In this document: one piece after another, positions 57,210-64,000 of the stretch | How positions within the stretch are numbered: position 1 is the stretch's first letter | How the letters are laid out: each line of letters starts with the position of its first letter | Assembly: GCA_014904845.1 (NCBI GenBank) | Contig: MU119219.1 | Span: 124,001 to 188,000 of the forward strand | From: Acephala macrosclerotiorum | Taxonomy: Eukaryota; Ascomycota; Leotiomycetes; Helotiales; Mollisiaceae | DNA: 64,000 nt | Direction of reading: 5' to 3' | Translations under genes and position numbers: made by a program | Notes under the pieces: generated by a model | The model's input: the letters and a program-made list of their open reading frames with translations, nothing else | Databases searched by the model: none | What the model was told of the DNA's origin: nothing

Positions 57210-58605
57210 TGATATCTAAAAATTACTATGGAGATAGTTCGCCAATTGGCCCGCGAACCCCGGCGGAAGGTTTAGGGACCTCGTGGAACCCTCACTGCCA
57301 AAGCGTCCATGTTATGCAGCTATTGGCTTGAGGTTCCGGGAATTAGAGAAGGGCCTAGCGAGACGTAGACGTGAACGTAAGCCACATGCTGGGACAATCG
57401 CTGGAGATTTAAAGTTTATGGCGTGTCGTGCCTTAAGGGACGCCCGTGCAAGAGCCTGAAGCGGGGCCGCGCAGTAGACCTAGGGGAATAAATGTTTCAA
57501 ATAACGCCATAGGATTTAACTTATTGCAGACAAAAACACACGATCCTGACTAAGTGATTGGATAGACCACTGTATTCGCCATCGGAGGTCAACCCTGCAT
57601 TAACATCTATTACAACCTGTAGGTAATAAGCCGCAACTTGTTTTCAGGATTCTCGGGGACCCTCAAATAGGGTGACTCAGACCACACCCCGCTGTGGTCT
57701 GGGTGGGGTGCATTCATCCCGACTCGTCGAGATTTTGAGGCCATCGAGATGAGTCCAGCCTTCGGCATTCTATGAATAAATTTGACTTTCTAGGTTGCGA
57801 TTAATGCCTCACCCTCGAGGTCATCGATTCCCTCTCAATAGTCGTCCATATCAACAATGGAAAATATGGAAAGGAGGTAGAAGCCGCGAAGATAATGAGC
57901 TGATGCTCTGGAGCGAACAGGAGCGTGCTGGTTTCGAGTGGACACTTCCTTTCCTCGTCCGCCCAAATTCCTGTTTTGAGAAAAATATGATTCCCTCACG
58001 TAAAGCTGATCGCTCTAGCCCTCACGAGTGTTCCTTTGCGAGGCCTTGATTGATAATATGCTTAACATCTGCTAGAAAGGGCTTTTCGATGCAAAAAGCC
58101 ACTCGACTGAGCACTCAATGAGGAATCGTACTGCACGAATCTGAAAATATTTCGTGGCGCTTGAGCGGCGTGCTGGGATCAGATTCTGGATGCTGCGGGA
58201 TTCCAGGATCCAGGATCCAGGTACCTTGGGCCCTGGGAAGCTTCCCCGCGGGGCCGCAGGCCTGTGGCTTTGACATCACGTGTTTGGTGGGGCCAGAAAA
58301 GGGTCTCGATTTCCTTCACCCCTGTCCCACGAAGTATGCGGGGCTGTCAGAATATGGCAGCGACTGATCAGAGCACTCTCCACAGCACTTCTATATCCAC
58401 CAGTTTCGAAGTGCGGATACAGAATTCTCTCAATGGGTCATTTCGCTCCGCTCTTAGGCCTCGTCGACTATCAAAAGTTTGGCAGACAGCGACAGCGAGC
58501 GGGCAGCTCCTTCTTCTATTGCCATCTTTTCCGCCGGTATCAGTCAGTCCTTTGGGGCTCGCTTCCCCTGGATGATCCCGCCAAGATATGCAATATTGCC
58601 CGTCT
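57210..58605. other. Intergenic
   Basis: Promoter of the membrane-protein gene at left. A palindrome CAGACCACA-N6-TGTGGTCTG lies at 57678-57701, and tandem ggatcca copies near 58200-58218. No gene seen. Confidence 0.45.
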
Positions 58606-59035
58606 CACCAGGGGGTGTCAGAATTCTGTCCGCACCCCTAAAAATTTAGCGAGAACACACTAAAATTCTTCGACTTTAAAGACTCGTAGTCTTAAATATT
58701 TGTATTATAAGTACATTTAATAGTGGATATAGAGCTTATTTTGAATTGTTAGAACACTTTTGTTATAGAACTTTTTTTTTTTTAAAACCTTTATATAAAA
58801 ATCGCTAACAATTTTTAGTGAAAAAATGAGCCAATTTTTGTTTATATTAAATAGAAGTCCCAGTCATTGTTCTAATTAATTAGATTTATAGTAATTAGTA
58901 GCTCGAGGCCAAGTTATCAATTGCACAGTCTTTTATTAAAGAATGTGGGTTTTGTAATGTTGTAAAGTAGCCAGATTTTGGTGTGTTTTCGCTAAATTTC
59001 TAGGGGTGCGGACAGAATTCTGACACCCCCTGGTG
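58606..59035. mobile_element. MITE-like element 2 (long inverted repeats)
   Basis: About 430 bp with near-perfect terminal inverted repeats of about 55 bp (58606-58660 and 58981-59035); the ends begin CACCAGGGGGTGTCAGAATT. Both sides are flanked by gtct (58602-58605 and 59036-59039), a possible 4-bp target duplication. The core is A+T-rich and noncoding. I do not know the family. Confidence 0.8.
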
Positions 59036-59875
59036 GTCTTATTCTGTCCGAATGCTGCCCGTCACGGGCATCTTACCATAAAAGAAAAAACTCGGATAAT
59101 AAAGATAGGAACTTGTCGAGTGTTGAATAGACTGTCGATTGCGACTCTGCGAGGAGAATGCCTTTGGTCATTATTCGTGCCTGCTTCACCGCGATGTCGC
59201 TGTGCGGGGAAGAAGTACCTCTCTCGTTCTCGGATATCGGAGTTCAAGCTTTGAACTATATCGACAGGAAGGCTATTGTGGCAGGGCTACACGTTTCTTT
59301 CTTCAAATCCTTCTTTGTATTAGCTAGTTTCGAGGGTAGTGCTGGTCACGTGTCTTCCAGACATAAAGAGCCTTCCGTTCACTATAAACAATCAAGCATC
59401 CTTTTGCCCACTCTATTTACAGGCTGATTTACTTGTGACTGATTATTACGTGTTGACGATTATAGAATTAGTCTAGCCCCTTGGCTAAGATGAAGTAACC
59501 TACAGTTGGGCCTTCTCTCAGAGACCATTGCCCTTCTACATCATCTGAGTAGGGAAGATTGAGCTTATAAACTCAATCGACCCATCGTTGCAGATCAGCT
59601 CACCTTTCTCTTGGGATTATAATGTCCCTCGCGTCCTTTGCGGACCTAACTTAGGAAAGCGCTCATGGCCAATGTTGTACAAGAGGCACGATCCGCATTC
59701 GCTTGACAATCACTACTAGGAACGGCCCGCATATGCTGACATTGCCGACAATCGCTACTGGATACCGACACGGGCACATCACTCAACAATACCGAACCAG
59801 TCTGTTGAGACAATTGCTTGATGCTGCTTTACGTCAACGGATGTCCGCAACAGGGCTGAATTCGCACGGCACCTG
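59036..59875. other. Intergenic, 5' side of MFS gene
   Basis: No gene with support. The true first exon of the MFS gene may lie here or just after it. An 89-codon frame at 59158-59427 has no motif. Confidence 0.4.
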
Positions 59876-59985
59876 GAAAAGGTCACCGATAAGTATATCG
59901 AGAAGTTCTCCGATGTGGAACATAGTACGGATGAGGGTGATACTTTAGTGAGTACATCTCGAATTTCTATTTCAACAAAGCTAAG

Positions 59986-61645
59986 ATGATACTTGAGGTC
60001 ACCTGGGATGGCGATGCGGATCCAAGAGATCCTTACAATTGGCCCTTCAGGAAGAGAATGACCATGACGGTCTTGATCTCTGCAGGTGGGCTGGTGTCGA
60101 CAATGGGAACGAGTATGATGGCTCCAGCCCTCACTCAAATCGGTACAGATCTGAGACTTGGAGCATCTGCAACACAATTGGCATTATCAATCTACCTTCT
60201 CGCCTTTGTCCTCGGCCCATTCTTTATTGCACCCTTCTCAGAGATGTATGGTAGGAAGCCTGCTTGGCTATTCTGCCATTCGTGGTTCATCTTTTGGAAC
60301 GCATTGTGCCCACTCAACAAATCCTCGAGTATCCTAATTACAAGCCGCTTTTTATCTGGGTTTGGGGGAAGCGTCGGCATAGCAGTAAGTACACCATCTC
60401 GTTAATCAATAGACAATAGCAATTCTGACCTGATATACACAGATTGCAGCAGCTACAACAGCAGATCTATGGCGACCAAGTCAACGCGGGATGTCTTTGT
60501 CCATTGTCACATTCGCTCCCTTCCTCGGTGCTGCCATCGGGCCCATTCTCGGCGGCACGATAACACAAAACATCGGCTGTGCGTCTTGTTTCCACACTGA
60601 TTTACTGTTTTCTTGTATGGGAGCTCCGGAGCTAGGAGCTATCTCAGAAGCCTGCATGCAACGGATCGTGTTCTATGTCTCAGCTCCCAAGACAGCTCCC
60701 AGATCCGGAGTTCCCTCCCAAATCTTGACTTCTTACAATGCTAATAAGCTGGTAGGGCCCTGGCTCTTCTGGACCGTCTCTTCCTTCGACCTAACTATCC
60801 TTCTCCTTTCCCTCTTCCTCGTCCACGAGTCCTACGCCCCCGTCCTCCTCTCTCGCAAAGCCTCTGCTCTCCGAAAATCAACAGGCCGTCCCTACGAAAC
60901 GAAATTCGAATGCAGCAACCCCACCCTCCGCAAAAAACTCCTCGTATCTTTCACCCGTCCCCTCAAACTCATGATCCGCCGTCCAATCATCCAATTCATG
61001 TCCGTCCTCCTCGCTTATAATTTCGGCATCTACTGTCTCGCTCTCGCAACATTCGCACATATTTTCGCAGACAAATATCACCAAGGCGAAACTGCGAGGG
61101 GATTGAATTACATCGCCATCGCTTGCGGCTCGACCATCGCAACACAAGTCGGCGGTCCGATCACAGATCGTGTTTGGGCTCGTCTCAAAAAGAAAGCGAA
61201 TGGTGCTGTGGTACCTGAATATCGCGTCCCACTTATGATTCCTGGAACAATCCTAACTCCTATTGGCTTGTTTCTGTACGGCTGGAGTGCAGAGAAACAT
61301 CTGCCCTGGATAGTGACGAATATTGGAGCAGCGATCTTCAGCGGTGGTGTGATGATGGGGAGTAATGCTATGTATGCATACCTCATTGACGAGTTTGCAG
61401 AACATGCAGCTTCGGCAAATGCGGCAGCAAGGAGCTGGACGAATATTTTGGGGTTTGCGTTTCCGATTTTTGCGCCGAGTTTGTATCGGAAGTTTGGGTA
61501 CGGGTGGGGGAATAGTGTGCTCGGATTCATTTATATTGGGATGGTTGTTCCCGCTCCGTTGATTTTGTGGAAGTATGGTGCGAGGATGAGAGCTGTGGGG
61601 AAGGTTGAGGTGAAGCCAGCGGATGTTGTTGCGCAGAAGTGTTAG
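59986..61645 (+). CDS. MFS transporter (DHA1-like), 5' end unresolved
   Basis: Three exons (59986-60384, 60443-60578, 60756-61645) give 474 aa from an ATG. Motifs: DPRDPYNWPFRKRM before helix 1, MGTSMMAPALTQIG, the loop FSEMYGRKPAW between helices 2 and 3, LWRPSQRGMSLSIVTFAPFL and GPILGGTITQNIGWPWLFW (formed across the second intron). Helices 7-12 follow with a charged central loop. A better start may be upstream: an exon near 59870-59947 reading HLEKVTDKYIEKFSDVEH ends at a GTGAGT donor and joins phase-correct to VTWDGDADPRDPYNW at 59998, but I cannot find its ATG. The second intron (177 nt) holds an inverted-repeat insertion; reading through it as coding would add a foreign 59-residue loop. 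Substrate unknown. Confidence 0.82.
60619..60715. repeat. Inverted repeat inside MFS intron 2
   Basis: Two 26-bp arms (60619-60644 and 60690-60715) match at 22 of 26 positions in inverted orientation; the left arm begins GGGAGCTCCGGAGCTAGGAG. Span 97 bp. It explains why this intron is 177 nt when most others in the window are 41-90 nt. Confidence 0.7.
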
Positions 61646-62343
61646 CTGTACCCTCAGTTGATATTATGTGAGACGGGCGTCGACGAAATATGAGACTCCG
61701 AGGTATATGTCCAGAAGCAACAGGACTGAGTTGGCATGATCTAAAGGGCTTCATTACACACTCTTTTTCGAGCGCTCGACTACCAACTTAGGTACTCGGT
61801 CAAAGCTCTTCCACGAGCATTTGTCACGAATCGTTAAATTGGTTCGAAATTTTCCGTTCTTACTTTCATTTAAATATTTTCTCAAAGAATTAGATGCAGC
61901 CAATGCTTTCATCAACCACATGGCCGCCGAGCCAATGAACTTTCAGAATTACGAAGGTATGGATGGAATTTGGCTCCTTCCTTGAAAATCAGGGTGTCTG
62001 ATTGCAATATGCAACGCTTATAACTAGTTACATATTAAACGCCACGATAGGAGGTCCGATGCGCTTCCTCGTCTTCACGCTCTACGCTTTTCTCAACACT
62101 ATTCCATTTCCAAGTAAAAAAAAGCAGTCAAATTGTCCACAATGTATTCTTCGCTGCGTTTGCCAAATTTTATCTTTCCCTCCTTATTCTCTGTTTAGAG
62201 TCCGTCAACAAACTCTCCGAGCTAGAATCATCAAACGACAAAATCAGCTTGGGACAACTCCAATACAAGACTTGATCTCGGTCCTAACTCACCAAGCTAA
62301 GAACCAACCTCATCTTTTTCCGGAATTCTCAACATCTTCCCGC
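61646..62343. other. Intergenic
   Basis: 3' sides of two convergent genes; no other gene seen. Confidence 0.5.
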
Positions 62344-62758
62344 TTATTTGCACGGCGTACCCTTGTTGTCATTAAAAGCTTGGTCAAAAGCCTGGATCTG
62401 TGCCTGCATGTTCTTTGTCGCTGGGGAGATGCTTGTTTGACCCCAGGAAGCAGGCGAACTGGATTTGAAATCCTTGTTCGCGAAGAAGTCGTCAAGCCGC
62501 TGGGTAGACAGCGCTTTAAGGTTGAGTTCTTCGTTTAAGGGTACTTCGTTCTCGTCCTTAGTACCATAGGATCTGCCAAATAGAAAAATATTAGCATGCA
62601 ATGAGCCGTGCCTCGGACTTGTAATATATTCGCGAGGAACGAAAAGGGAATAAATGACAGATCGATGAAATAGACGGCGAAAGAGGTGCATAGCCATACC
62701 CATACGCATATTCAGATCCATTTGTTGCCTGCGTGGAGAAAGCTTGGCTATTAGCCAT
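62344..62758 (-). CDS. Small two-exon protein, unrecognised
   Basis: ATG at 62758; exons 62706-62758 and 62344-62572 with a 133-nt intron (donor GTATGG, acceptor GGCAG) give 93 aa in frame. The product begins MANSQAFSTQATNGSEYASY, goes on EVPLNEELNLKALSTQRLDD and ends QAFDQAFNDNKGTPCK. It is hydrophilic, Gln/Asn/Ser-rich, without signal peptide, membrane segment or cysteine pattern. I do not recognise it. The even codon frame and good splice signals argue for a real gene. A single-exon reading of the last part (62344-62778) is longer but begins with a non-ATG codon and runs through the intron. Confidence 0.5.
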
Positions 62759-63600
62759 GATGAGATAGACTTGGGCAAAAGTGACAGAGTATAGACACGT
62801 GATCAAAATACTGGACGTTCAGGTCTACAGAAAGTATGTAGGGAAAACATGAGATATATATAAGAAGGAGGACCAGGTTCAATACTCAAAAAATTCTTCT
62901 TCGAACTGAAATTGGTCAGGTTTAGAATTACTCCCTGAACCAAAATCCTATGCTCGCCAGAATCCTATCTTTCACCAGATTCTGTTCTGGAGGCTAAGCG
63001 AGACTTGGTTGGCGAGGACAATGTTATAGTCGTGCCCAGACGATCCAAAATCTGACCAATAGGGAGTGGAGGGGGTGTTTGAGGGAAGGCGGGAAATTTT
63101 ACTTTAGAATCCTCCTATTCATAAAATGGGTCACCTGATCGGAACCCCTGACAGTTAGTTCGAGGTCGGATCAGATTCTGGACAATCCAACTAACTCAAT
63201 AGGCTGCCGCGTTGACCCGTGGTTTTCAAGCGACCAGATTTTGGAACCGACCACTCAGAAACTTCCACACCCTGGTCAGGTCGAATCCAAAATCTGGTCT
63301 CAGCTGCGTCAGGCTCGCACTTTCTCAATCTTTCTCAATTTCCCTTCCCTTCTCAATCTTGACTTCGATTACAATTTTCTCTGGTATCAATCCACTTTCT
63401 ATATGTCTTCTCACGCGCTTTGGGGTGCATAGCTCTGCCCAATCTGAGATCACGTGAGGTTCCCCCAATCGGCCTTGCACTCCCGCACCGCCGTTCGTAC
63501 GCAGCCTCGTACTCTTAGGGCACCGAATACTCCTTTCAGTACAAAAATCATCACGATTCATTTCTTCTCTATATTATTATACTACGTCCCCCCCATATAC
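62759..63600. other. Intergenic with repeated CCAGATTTTGG motif
   Basis: Promoter region of the Clr5-type gene. The string ccagattttgg or close variants occurs at 63042-63058 (minus), 63167-63180, 63231-63243 and 63286-63298 (minus), in both orientations, like the remains of a foldback repeat. No gene seen. Confidence 0.45.
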
Positions 63601-64000
63601 ATGGACCAGGCGGCTGAGATGGTCTGGGGCCCGTTTAAGGCAACACTTCGGACGTTATACTTGGAGAAGGATTTAAGTATGACAGAGGTCATACACGAGA
63701 TGGCAACCAACCATCAATTCATCGCAACGTGAGTGTTCATGATTGTTCTCTAATCTTCGGCATGGAAGCTGAATCTCAGAAGGAAATCACAATATGAACT
63801 TCAGTTCAAAAAGTGGGGGTTTCGAAAGAATCGCACTGCAGACGAGTGGGATATAGTAGCTCGCAAACTAGCGGGAAGGAAACGAAAGCACAAGGAGAGT
63901 GAGGTATTCCTGAATGGTAACCTGATCAATCCAAAAAAACTGAGGAAGGAGACTCTGCGCCATCGGTCCATGTCAACAGCAATGGAAATTCTTCCACCAG
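63601..64000 (+). CDS. Clr5-domain protein, 5' part (runs off window)
   Basis: From the ATG at 63601: exon 1 (63601-63728) MDQAAEMVWGPFKATLRTLY, LEKDLSMTEVIHEMATNHQF; a 51-nt intron (63729-63779); exon 2 from 63780 continuing RKSQYELQFKKWGFRKNRTA and open to the window end. This is the Clr5 domain (W...K..I..LY......L..V...M.....F.AS..QY...L..WG..KN), found at the N-terminus of many fungal nuclear proteins and named after a fission yeast silencing factor. The basic stretch RKLAGRKRKHKESE follows. The rest of the protein is outside the window, so any second domain (ankyrin or TPR repeats are common) is unknown. Confidence 0.82.

Noticed and set aside
59158..59427. 89-codon plus-strand frame
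   Set aside because: No motif and no link to the MFS gene; probably chance.
60491..61645. Reading the MFS gene as one exon through 60579-60755
   Set aside because: It would insert 59 foreign residues between GGTITQNIG and PWLFW, whereas splicing gives the normal NIGWPWLFW; the segment is an inverted repeat.
1..64000. tRNA, rRNA, CRISPR array and telomere repeats
   Set aside because: I looked for B-box-like GGTTCRANTCC, spaced identical repeats and TTAGGG arrays and saw none.

Overview
The window is nuclear DNA of a filamentous ascomycete (Pezizomycotina). The evidence is the gene style: most genes have short introns of about 41-145 nt with GT..AG ends, and the families are fungal (PTH11-like receptor, NRPS-like A-T-R reductase, sedolisin, GH92, 2EXR, HET, Clr5, KGG/Con-10). 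A leotiomycete is my guess, but the sequence alone does not prove the class. Several relics carry nonsense codons of the C-to-T / G-to-A kind and A+T-rich bodies, which fits past repeat-induced point mutation (RIP).

Region 1 (1-27.4 kb) is mostly intact and reads as a secreted-enzyme and metabolism region: a secretory lipase, a dead alpha/beta hydrolase, a broken F-box-like gene, a five-exon NRPS-like adenylation-carrier-reductase enzyme (1,051 aa), an MFS transporter, a PTH11-like membrane protein, an SRR1-like protein whose last 32 residues come from an inverted-repeat insertion, a histidine-phosphatase protein, a sedolisin (tripeptidyl-peptidase type) and a GH92 alpha-mannosidase.

Region 2 (27.7-29.9 kb) is a decayed pogo/Tan1-type DNA transposon with recognisable 41-bp terminal inverted repeats and TA target duplications.

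Region 3 (30-55 kb) is a lineage-specific accessory block. It holds eight copies of a 2EXR-domain gene family, all on the minus strand: four intact and four broken. Among them sit a KGG stress protein, a MITE-like element, a decayed DUF3435-type tyrosine recombinase, small unrecognised proteins, a truncated pectinesterase, a HET-domain C-terminal fragment, an F-box/2EXR-like gene, and an unrecognised gene stopped by two adjacent nonsense codons.

Region 4 (55-64 kb) has an intact six-exon seven-TM-type membrane protein, a second MITE-like element with long inverted repeats, an MFS transporter with an inverted repeat inside an intron, a two-exon small protein, and the start of a Clr5-domain gene that runs off the window.

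All exon borders were read by eye from splice signals, frame continuity and family motifs; none has transcript support here.
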